Shown: one piece after another, positions 55,680 to 64,000 of the stretch
Numbering within the stretch: the first letter of the stretch is position 1
How the letters are laid out: each line of letters begins with the position of its first letter
Origin: Fagopyrum homotropicum
Taxonomy: Eukaryota > Streptophyta > Magnoliopsida > Caryophyllales > Polygonaceae
Assembly: GCA_033239125.1 (NCBI GenBank)
Contig: BSWB01000001.1
Coordinates: 140,817,981 to 140,881,980, forward strand
Length of the DNA: 64,000 nt
Reading direction: 5' to 3'
The notes under the pieces: model-generated
Told to the model about the DNA's origin: nothing
Databases searched by the model: none
The model's input: the letters and a program-made list of their open reading frames with translations, nothing else
Translations under genes and position numbers: made by a program

Positions 55680-56550
55680 TGTTAGCATGAAATATGACTA
55701 TATTTTAGGCACTTGTTTTAGTTGTTTTTCCCTATTTTATGTGTACATGGATATGAGTTTATGGCATTTGTGAGCTCATTCACCCACTTTGTCGATATAG
55801 AGATCTACACCAACTTTGTTTTGTTTATAGGTGAATAATGGCTTGAATTGGAGCATAATGTGGAAGTAAAGGAGTATTTGATCATGTTAGATGTCAAGGA
55901 GAAGCTAAGGAAGGAGCATGAGTGAAGAACATCACAAAACAAAGGCTTTCACAAAGGATTTTTACTTCCACACCCTAAATTACGGTGGACTTGGCCTTGG
56001 TTCGTAGAAAGTGGTTTTGGAGAACAACAGAGAGTTCCATGCCCAAAACCACGGGCATGGAATTTAATGAGACCATGATTTCCATGACAAAGTGACGTGT
56101 CATATTTGCCACGTCAGCGACGGATATTGGGCTTTTCTCGTAACCTTGTTTTATCCTATAAGAAGGCTTGAGAAGGGATTTTCGAGAATGGTCGCTTAGG
56201 GTTTCATTTGGACCTTGCTTACGATTCAGAGTTGGAGATTTCGGAGGGTGGCTTGTGAAAGACGTGATATTGAAGATTCCGTACTTTGGAGATTTTCTTA
56301 GGGTTTTGCTTTCGGAGACGGATTGACACTCCGTTCTTCATTGTTTCCTAAGATTGCAGTTAGAATTATTGTTCCATATTCTGAATTCATTAAACATACT
56401 ACTTTATTGTTTGGATTGGAGATTGACTTTGATTGGTTATTGAGTTTTCGAGGGTTTTTATCTTTCTTTATTTTTAATTTGATATTTGATTCAATGACAA
56501 TGATTGTTGGCTAAAACCCTTTAGCAATTCTAAGGTGAAGGTTTGATAGT
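55680..56550 (+). repeat. F5 3' LTR, proximal part
   Basis: It matches 44897 onward, including the GTTCCAYGCCCAAAACCACG palindrome pair, and stops at ATAGT (56546-56550) where F3b starts. In the 5' LTR this place reads AATAGTTGTGGC (about 45710). It has an extra 50 bp or so near 55950. Confidence 0.85.
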
Positions 56551-58385
56551 TGTTACGCTCAGGATGTGTGTGTGAATCGCAATAAGCTTTAAATTTATAC
56601 TCGTTATATTTATCCTAACTCCTAGCGAAACCCGCAGTGTATGGGACGTTTGTAGTAGGGATAGTATTCCGAGGTCGAACACAAAGACTAAGGTGAGATT
56701 GATTCGATTTATGATCAAGTCTAGTGAAAATCTAGTTCAAGAAAAGAGAAGGAAATAAAGAAATGAAAATCTCAATGTTTTTGGGAGGTTTTTAGGTGAT
56801 CAATCAAGGATCACAAATCATGCGGAATAAACAATCAACTATGCTAATCAATCAACACATTCAAAACAAGCTAAACGAGATATAGATCAAAGATAGAAAG
56901 GCGGATTCTAGGGGTTGGAAAGTCCGGTTATGGCATAGACTCAAGCTATCTAAACATTCCTTGGATTGACTATGATATGTTGGGAGTAAGCATTTCTAGA
57001 TTGAGATCAATTACTGGTTAGGTCTCATGGTCCACTAATCCATTCCTAAGGTCTCATCACCGGGTAAGTCTCTAAGAACCAAAGGGACGGAATTCTACAC
57101 AAACCGGATTTTCGCCTAGAGATCTAACCTATCCTTACCGGGTAAGTCTCGAAAGGGTTAGTTCTAAGCAACTATCCTAGCACACTTAGTCCAATGGCGG
57201 CTTATGAGGCTCACCACTACCTAGGGTTTGTGATCTTTGGAATCTAAGAGCAAGGATTACCGAGTAAGTCTCTCCTAACACTTAGTTGCTAACACTAGGT
57301 TCCCCTAGGGTAGTTTTAACTTAACAAACACTTAGGATTTTAACATTCTAACAATCTAAAACTAGATCCATTGAACCAGGGAAGATCACGGGTTGTTCTA
57401 CCAAGTCCACGGCCGTGGTTTGGCAAGAACAAACCGTGGATCCTAACAGAGGCTACGTTCAAGCACACGAGTCATCCAAAGGTTGATCTAAATCCATCCT
57501 ATCATAGTCCTAGCCATAACCATTCCTTGCTTACCCTAGAATCACATCTATTTAGCCTACAACATACATCATAGCCATCAAAATCATCAAACATAAAATC
57601 ATGGCTTCCATTTGTAAGATAATGAAGAGAAGGAGATGAACAAGTTAAGTAAACAAAACCAAGCTGAAAATGGAATTAGAGTGACTCATAACCCTTCTTA
57701 AAGAAGGTTCAAATGGTTCATACAACTCTAGAATTTGATTCCGAATTCCTTCACTACAAAGCTATGTTAATCTATCAATGGTGTTCTCTTCTTCTTCTCC
57801 CATGAAGCTCTTCTCCAATGGTGGCTTCCTTCTACCTCCTTCTTCCCTAAAGAATCTTCTTGTTGAGAGAATATTTTGATTAGATGATAGTGGATAATGG
57901 AGGGCTGCTCCCAGATTATTCTCTCAGCCAATGCAGGACCACTTTTATACTACAACCTTGCAAGAGCTGGCCAAGAGATCGTGGCACAGCTGTCACGAAA
58001 ACCTGGCAAAAACCACGGGCAGAATCACGGCCGTGATCTGTTAGTGAACCGTGATTTTTGTGCTTCAGCTTGCCTTTGATCATTAAGCTTCGATTTGGTG
58101 CATGGTTTGTGTTGGCAAGGTTCCATGAGTCCTCCCTAGCCTTTAGCTTGCATCCTAATGGGTCCGAGGGTGTGTCATCTTGATGAACGATCCTCAAACG
58201 TATCGTTTTAGCTCCTAAATCTCCCAAAATACCTACAAAGCAATGCACAAGTCCGTGTAGACGTCTATCTCGACATAATACGTGAATTGAGTGCGAACGT
58301 CGTGAACAAGTGCTAAACCATGCATGAATGAGCGAGAAATCTATCTAAATGATTACCTAAACCTATGTCATAAATCATGTTATCA
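56551..58385 (-). repeat. F3b 3' LTR
   Basis: 1835 bp, TGTTACGCTC...GTTATCA. CCACGGCCGTGG near 57407 and CACGGCCGTG near 58026. Shares ACCGGGTAAGTCTC repeats. Confidence 0.88.
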
Positions 58386-58390
58386 AAAAT

Positions 58391-58425
58391 ACCCCATACT
58401 TAAGGTTTGCTCGTCCCCGAGCAAA
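58391..58425 (-). promoter_or_regulatory. Polypurine tract and stem-loop C, F3b
   Basis: On minus TTTGCTCG-GGGA-CGAGCAAA (58406-58425), then TAAGTATGGGG at about 58392-58402. Confidence 0.72.
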
Positions 58426-59629
58426 TTCCCAACTATAGACTAAGAGATGACATGATTTATGTATGCATAAAAATGGTAAAATCTTTTTGGGTTTGTGCTT
58501 CTACTATTGGATCACCTTCATAGTCATGTTTCATGGCTCTGGATAAGCAATCATGCATCAAATAAGTGAAGGCATGGAAAGACAATTGTACTTAACTCAA
58601 AAGCATGCGTGAAATGTAAAAATGAAGAAGCTAAGAAGATCAAGAGCATATCCAATCTAGATTACTAAGTCTTACAAACATGCAAATAGGTCACAAGGTC
58701 TTGTGAAATAGAAGGCCAAGAAACGTTGTGATTAGGTGGGATTTTTCCAAGGTATGTGATGCTATTCCGGGAATGGAACTAACTCCACAATCTTGTCCTC
58801 GATCAACTTCCCTCAAGTGTATATTTTTCTCTATCTTTTCTTTCTTTTCTTTTTCTTTGACTTATTTTTGAGACAATGACATTGGTGTACAAAAGCCGAA
58901 ACCTTGGTGATTAGCCGTCCTCGGGCTTTTTCTATTTTTTTTCGAGGTGCATCCACACCGGGCACACATACCAAAGCTCGTTAGGACTATTGGCTTATTT
59001 GACTTTGGCAAGGCACCAACACCCGATTATGTGAAGTGTACCGAGTTACTTGTCATTTAAACCAACGTCCCCAAACATATGTTTTTGTCTACACTTTCAC
59101 AACAAATTCAGCATTTTATGCATGATATTCTTTCATCAACATCTTCACCCCACACTTGCTTTTCATACACATCAACACACTATCATGCTCCTATTTCCGG
59201 ATGGGTCAAAAGAGGTCAAATTTATATCAATTGAGGTGCTCAAACAATCATGATCAAGATGAGAATTAGAGGAAGATGAATTGCCTCATTCATTCCTAGA
59301 TGGTGTGCAAGAACTATCATATAATTTCGACATTCAATACTCAATCCATTCTAGGCAAACATCATGATCACAAATCATTCATGGGATTCAAGAGAAGTAT
59401 TTCAAGTCCACATATGCATCATCAATTTAACACATAAGGTCATCCATAGCCAATCCACAAGACAAGGTTCATCATTAGGGTCATATCCAAGCCTAGAAAG
59501 CACAAAATGTTTTTTAAAATTTTCTGATTTTTATGGGATTTTCGAAATGAATATATACAATGCAAGACATGTGAAAATATTAAACTACCCTAGATGCTCA
59601 TCATGCAAACCCCACCCCATACTTAGAAA
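58426..59629 (-). other. F3b 3' untranslated region
   Basis: Non-coding, matching F3a 9521-10734. Conserved segment at about 58890-59065. Confidence 0.62.
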
Positions 59630-59647
59630 CACATTGTTCCCAATGTG
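59630..59647 (-). promoter_or_regulatory. Stem-loop B, F3b
   Basis: On minus CACATTG-GGAA-CAATGTG, loop GGAA in place of GGGA; both fit GNRA. Confidence 0.68.
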
Positions 59648-59979
59648 TGAATGAAGTAAAGAAGAGTGAAAGAAGGTTCTCACAATGTAAAAATGGTTTG
59701 CTATGGTATTTGGGATTCTCAAGTGGAATTGATGTTGGATGATCCTATCAACCATGGTAGAGAGCTCAAAGTATTCATCAAGGCGTCGGGACCCGCGCTA
59801 GGCACCGCTAGCCGTCCAAGTTCCGCGTCCGCTCCACCCATAATTGATGAGGGGTTCATCATCATCATTCACTTGCCAAGCAAGGCTTTCAATGCTACTA
59901 AAGCTCTAGCACACACAAAAACACACAAAAACAGAAAAATCGCCTAACAAGAACAAAACGAGAAAAGGAAAACGTTACC

Positions 59980-59997
59980 GATGGGTTGCCTCCCACC
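59980..59997 (-). promoter_or_regulatory. Stem-loop A, F3b
   Basis: On minus GGTGGG-AGGCAA-CCCATC. Pairs 5 and 6 from the loop are G-U and G-C, against A-U and G-U in F3a and U-A and C-G in F2. Pairing is kept through all changes. Confidence 0.72.
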
Positions 59998-60141
59998 AAG
60001 CGCTTCTTTAAGGTCATTAGCTTGACCAAACTCGGGGCGTCTACTCAAGGTAAAGTGGGGCAATCATATCCACCGGAACTCCCGGGATATACTTCTTCAA
60101 CCGGTGCCCATTCACCTTAAAGTTTTCACAATGCTCCCCTC

Positions 60142-61335
60142 CTATCTCAATAGCTCCATGGGAAAGATCTTCTTCACCACATATGGCCCGGTCCATCTTG
60201 ATTTGAGCTTTCCGGGAAAGAGCCGCAACCTTGAGTTGAAGAGAAGGACAAGGTCTCCTTCACTCAACTCCTTTGGGATGATCCTCTTGTCATGCCACCG
60301 TTTGGTTCTTTCTTTGTAGATCCGGGCATTCTCGTATGCATCCAACCGGATCTCTTCAAGTGCGTTCATATCAAGCAATCTCTTCTCTCCCGCTTCCTTG
60401 AGGTCAAAATTTAGCCACTTAATGGCCCAATGCGCTCTATGCTCTATTTCTACCGGAAGGTGGCAAGACTTGCCATAGACGAACTTGTAAGGAGTGGTGC
60501 CAATTGGTGTCTTGAAAGCGGTCCTATATGCCCACAAGGCATCATTGAGCTTCATATCCCAATCCTTTCTAGTTCTAGATACCGTCTTCTCGAGGATGGC
60601 CTTTATCTCCCGGTTGGAGATCTCCACTTGGCCACTAGTTTGGGGATGGTAAGGTGTTGCCACCTTATGAGTCACCCCATACTTAGCCAAAAGTGCCCCA
60701 AAGTTCCTATTGGTGAAGTGCTTCCCTCCATCACTTATGATCACCCTTGGTGTTCCAAACCTAGGAAAGATCACTCGGTTGAAGAAGCGCACCACAACCT
60801 TGGCGTCATTTGTAGGAGAGGCAATTGCCTCTACCCATCTCGAAACATAGTCAACCGCCAATAGGATGTAGAAATTTCCACATGAAGAAGGGAATGGTCC
60901 CATGAAGTCCACACCCCACACATCAAAAATTTCTACTTCTTGTATGTTGTTCAAGGGCATCTCATTCCTTCTTGAGATGTTGCCCGTCCTTTGGCAAGCA
61001 TCACAAGCTACCACAAAGCATTGCACATCCTTGAACAAACTTGGCCAAAAGAAGCCCGATTGCAACACTTTAGCACATGTCTTGTGTGAGCTAGCATGCC
61101 CTCCACATGGCAAGGAATGACAATGGCGGATCACACTCTCCACCTCATCCTCCGGTATGCATCTTCTAAACATTCCATCCGGCCCTCTTTTGAACAAAAG
61201 TGGTTCACTCCAATAGTAATGCCTCACATCTTTTAAGAACTTCTTCCTTTGGGCATATGTCAAACCGGGAGGCACTTCCTCACACACTAAGTAATTCACA
61301 ATGTCGGCAAACCATGGCTCGCTTCCTCTACTCAC
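60142..61335 (-). pseudogene. F3b pol: integrase (5' side cut off, 3' end shifted)
   Basis: 397 open residues on minus. Zinc module with VESVIRHCHSLPCGGHASSH and VVACDACQRTGNISRRNEMP; core with WGVDFMGPFPSS, VIISDGGKHF, SGQVEISNREIKAILEKTV; C-terminus with WHDKRIIPKELSEGDLVLL and WTGPYVVKKIFP. A small loss near 60160 puts the last 30 or so residues out of frame. All catalytic residues are present, and it has no internal stop where F3a has one. The upstream part of pol was separated by the copia-like insertion at 61340. Confidence 0.88.
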
Positions 61336-61339
61336 TTGG

Positions 61340-62519
61340 TGAAATGCGGAATAGGCAGATAAAATAGTTTATCCAATACTCTAGAAGGGAGGGGGATGAA
61401 TAGAGTATGGAAACTTTTCGCAATCTTAGGATAGGTAAGACCTTATTGAAAGAGATAAGACCTTATCAAATGAGATAAAGTCTTACTCGTAATTATAAGA
61501 CCTTACACGTTTCTCTAAGATTGGAATTAAGTATAAAGGTTTAGACAAACCAAGAATATAAAGAGCAGTAAAGGACACACGTTATGTTAACGAGGTTCGG
61601 TCACCAACACGACCTAGTCCCCGCCTAGGATTGATTCAACCCTAGGATTCCAAGTAGCTTTATTTTCCTTCTTCTTGATGAATTCCAGATACAATCTTCA
61701 GAAGACCTTCCCTCTTCTAAACTCAGAAGTCTTACACTTCCTATCTAGCAACTCACACACTCGAAAAGGAAAACTAAAGTACTCCAGATACAACACTCGT
61801 ATCCAACGTGTTTAGTAGTGATAACGGTTTGTATGATCCTAGTTGAATTGTACTATCAGCTCGAAAAAGATCTCACACTATCAGGGAAGTAGAATGATGA
61901 AGCTTCGAATGTGAGAACAATACATTGTGAGATAAGTCGAATCGTCACTTGTGTTTCCGAAGTAGGCAAATGAACGTGTGTATTGTCTCTTGTTCTTTGT
62001 CTCTTTAAATAGGCAAGCGTATCAGCATTCTTGCACGTTGAGAAACGATCTTGCCTTCGTGATCCAGCACAATCTTTCCTTCGTGATCCTCGGAGATCTT
62101 GGGTTGTTGAGATTTGATCTTGGGTTGTTGAGATTTTGTTTGTTGAAGTCAAGCAGTCAAAGTCAAGCACGGTTTTGTTGAGTTTGAGGAAATCTTCCAA
62201 TTTTATCTCAAAAAGATTTATTTAAAACAAATCAAAGATTTGTTAAAAACAAATCCCTTAATTAACTCAACAAGAAGGAAAAGCTATTTGGACGTACGTA
62301 ACTCACTTGTAGTTTTTGTCCAGTTTTGGTAAGGTCTTACCAGTTTATGTAAGGCCTTACTGAAACCTGGAAATCAAGGTTTTCTCTAATATGGTAAGGC
62401 CTTACTAGACACTGTAATGACTTTACCAAAACTTGTAAGGTCTTACAAAAACCTGGAAACCAAGGTTTTGGCTTTCATCAACCATAAGTAATGTCTTATT
62501 TATCAAGGTGGAGTTAACA
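61340..62519 (-). repeat. LTR of the copia-like element
   Basis: 1180 bp. Contains repeated palindromes GTAAGGYCTTAC at 62329-62340, 62349-62360, 62394-62405 and 62435-62446, and GATAAGACCTTATC at 61454-61467. On minus TATTTAAAGAG near 62003 may be a TATA box. Left target copy probably CTTGG (61335-61339). Confidence 0.65.
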
Positions 62520-62745
62520 ATCTCCCCCTTGATGAAAGACAAAACTTATGATCTATTTCCTGCATTTGAACAACACAACAACACAATAACAAACAATATA
62601 GCATAATCACATGTAGGATCAAATTTTTGAAAACGATCGAATCATGCAAGTTATTCAAAACCAAAAACCAAAAACAACCAAACCAACACAAACCAAAGGT
62701 TTTTCAAAACATTCAAAAGACAGAAATATTCTCCCCCTTTTTGTC
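62520..62745 (-). promoter_or_regulatory. Two polypurine tracts upstream of the copia-like LTR
   Basis: On minus, GAAAGACAAAAAGGGGGAGA (about 62730-62750) and, next to the LTR, TGTCTTTCATCAAGGGGGAG (about 62522-62545). The one by the LTR is the likely plus-strand primer. Having two echoes the double purine tract of the Athila families. Confidence 0.55.
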
Positions 62746-62777
62746 TTTCAGCAAGAAAAATTGAGAATGTGAAAGGA

Positions 62778-63647
62778 TCAATCTTCATCATCCGAGACTT
62801 CAACCACTTCATTAAACCATTGCCCATAATTTGAAGAAGAACCAGCTCGTCGTCCACGAAAACGAGCACGCACCTTTTCCCTCCATCGATCCTGTGCCTC
62901 ACCAGTTGTGGTCCAAGCCATCAATTTTGCTAAATGTTTTTCCTGCTCATTTCTATACTTCTTGACTAACCCATATTCCTCCACTATCAAGATAGATGGC
63001 TCAGGTACTATGGGTCGAAGAATACCTCTTTTTAGCACCTTACGTTCACAATTGATTACCACATTTTGACACACTTCTTGAATGTGTTCCACAACATCCT
63101 CATCCAAAGGCATGATTGTAGTAGTTGCCCTATGAGATAGAGATGTCAAAAACAGTAACTGATTTAGCTTCTCATTTACCATTAAAAGCTTCTCATGTGT
63201 ATCATCCTGTCTATCCACAATATCAGCACGAGCAGTATTTAGATCTTTCCTCAGAGCATCCACTTCAGCTTCTAAATCCTGAATTCTCTATTCAAATGAG
63301 AGCTGAGCAGTTGGTTGATGTTTCTTCAGAATCCATTCCCCAGACAAAGTTTTCTCAACCCCAAGCCTTCCCCAACAGTCCTCATCAATTTGTCCTTTAT
63401 GATAAACCTTATCCTCATCTGTAGTATCAATTTCAAAGAACTCGAAGATCTTTGGAAATAAGTTGGCATAAGGAAGAGGGGCTGTCAAAGGAGTGTTTAC
63501 AGTATGCATCATGTAGGATAAAATGAGGTTAGGAACATCAATAGCATACCCAGTAAGGACCAAATCCAGAATTTCCAAGAGATTGTTAGTGACAATCTCT
63601 TTGGAGTGCTTTCGTGGTAAAACACACCTAGCAAGCAAAGTAAACAC
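62778..63647 (-). pseudogene. Putative third ORF of the copia-like element
   Basis: Two minus frames separated by a stop near 63287. The first (63647-63288) begins FTLLARCVLPRKHSKEIVTN, then ILDLVLTGYAIDVPNLILSY and LPYANLFPKIFEFFEI. The second (63263-62778) has a predicted helix MDALRKDLNTARADIVDRQD, then VEHIQEVCQNVVINCERKVL, a basic REKVRARFRGRRAG patch and an acidic end EVVEVSDDED. The first part resembles proteins found downstream of pol in many plant elements ('plant transposon protein' type). Function is unknown. Upstream of 63647 similar text seems to go on in broken frames. Confidence 0.5.
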
Positions 63648-64000
63648 AATCTTGGCCTCTAAAGTTAAGACATTATGGGTTTGTTTTTTCTTTGGCTTTG
63701 TTTCTCAAAAAATGTTTTCTGGGCATGGGCAAGACACACATTTTTCGAAGGGTGAGTTTTGGTGTCAATTTCCTCAGGGACCCCTAAAATAATTGCCAAG
63801 GAAGAAGCAAAAAGGGTAATTTGTCGCCCTTTTATCTGGGAATGTAGAGTCAGAATCCCCTTTTCTCAGTGAGCAGTGAGGTTGACAAAGAAGAGGCGAG
63901 TAAGACGTGGGAATGCAAAATCACCCAGATTAAACAAGCTCCATACATTAGAACATTTCAGCAGATTAACACACGGCAGATTCATAGACTCAAGAAAGCT
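63648..64000 (-). pseudogene. Broken upstream part of the same ORF
   Basis: On minus the translation includes MNLPCVNLLKCSNVWSLFNL, FAFPRLTRLFFVNLTAH and, after a stop, ILTLHSQIKGRQITLF and LAIILGVPEE, which is the pattern expected at the start of such proteins (a short 'VNL' strand followed by a 'LGVPEE' motif). Interrupted by stops; runs off the right edge. Confidence 0.45.

Larger units (their letters stand above)
44897..56550 (+). mobile_element. F5, Athila-type element with third ORF (3' LTR interrupted)
   Basis: 5' LTR 44897-46323 (1427 bp), primer site 46330, gag, protease, RT, RNase H, integrase, third ORF, non-coding modules and a 3' LTR from 55680 that is cut at 56550 by F3b. The LTR halves match closely. 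This is the only copy here with integrase plus most of a third ORF, but it has several stops, shifts and a deletion between gag and protease. Confidence 0.9.
56551..61339 (-). mobile_element. F3b, second F3 copy, cut by the copia-like element
   Basis: A minus-strand 3' LTR (56551-58385), 3' untranslated region and integrase, matching F3a in order. Similarity to F3a ends at CTTGG (61335-61339). The rest of the element should lie beyond the copia-like insertion, outside the window. ATAGT before the LTR is the candidate left target copy. It is more diverged from F3a than the two F3a LTRs are from each other. Confidence 0.87.
61340..64000 (-). mobile_element. Copia-like element, 3' part with LTR and a downstream ORF
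   Basis: A minus-strand element: LTR at 61340-62519 (TGAAATGCGG...GTTAACA on plus), then on minus a polypurine tract CAAGGGGGAGA next to it and coding sequence farther right. A TGTT LTR start after AGGGGGAGA is typical of Ty1/copia elements of the SIRE/Angela type, and the LTR has the common ACGAGGTTCGGTCACC motif. No RT or integrase is in the window, so the class is provisional. Confidence 0.6.

Noticed and set aside
62503..62902. Minus-strand hydrophobic frames next to the copia-like LTR
   Set aside because: They cross the LTR border and purine tracts; Phe/Leu/Val richness comes from T-rich sequence.

Overview
The window is plant repeat DNA with no recognisable host gene. Everything I can assign is LTR retrotransposon sequence. 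Most is Ty3/gypsy of the Athila type: a single gag-protease-RT-RNaseH-integrase reading frame, a DLGAS protease motif, an FMDDF or YMDDF reverse-transcriptase motif, a primer-binding site complementary to tRNA-Asp, and a third ORF between pol and the 3' LTR. At the right edge is part of a different, probably Ty1/copia, element. The host is therefore a flowering plant, probably a eudicot; I cannot name the species.

The window is one nested stack of insertions. I call the families F1 to F6 plus 'copia'. The oldest visible layer is F4 (minus strand, 39575-44543), a decayed element. F1 (plus, from the left edge to 6111, resuming 38536-39574) lies in the 3' LTR of F4. F2a (plus, 6112-38530) lies in the 3' LTR of F1. 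Inside F2a are F3a (minus, 7658-18866) and F2b (minus, 21428-33094), a second copy of the F2 family. On the right, the 5' LTR of F4 is cut by F6 (44544-44896, a possible chromovirus LTR). F6 is cut by F5 (plus, 44897-56550), the 3' LTR of F5 is cut by F3b (minus, 56551-61339), and F3b is cut by the copia-like element (minus, 61340 to the right edge). Several joints carry 5-bp near-duplications that support this order.

No element looks autonomous. F1, F3a, F3b and F5 keep recognisable integrase with stops or frameshifts. Both F2 copies end pol just after RNase H at the same deletion joint, so the family lacks integrase. F3 lacks the third ORF. F4 keeps only scraps.

The most interesting signals are non-coding. 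(1) Three small stem-loops recur at the same places in five families, and several base pairs covary: one just after pol (loop AGGCAA), one just after the third ORF, and one just before the 3' LTR. The last two usually have a GGGA-type loop and each precedes an AAGTATGGGG purine tract, so a stem-loop plus purine-tract module is present twice per element. (2) About 170 nt between the third ORF and the 3' LTR is strongly conserved between families whose LTRs differ. (3) Each family carries its own short palindrome, scattered many times through LTRs, spacers and even reading frames: CCGC-CCCT-GCGG in F1, CCTCG-GT-CGAGG in F2, CCACGGCCGTGG in F3 and F5, ATCTCG-GY-CGAGAT in F4, and GTAAGGYCTTAC in the copia-like LTR.
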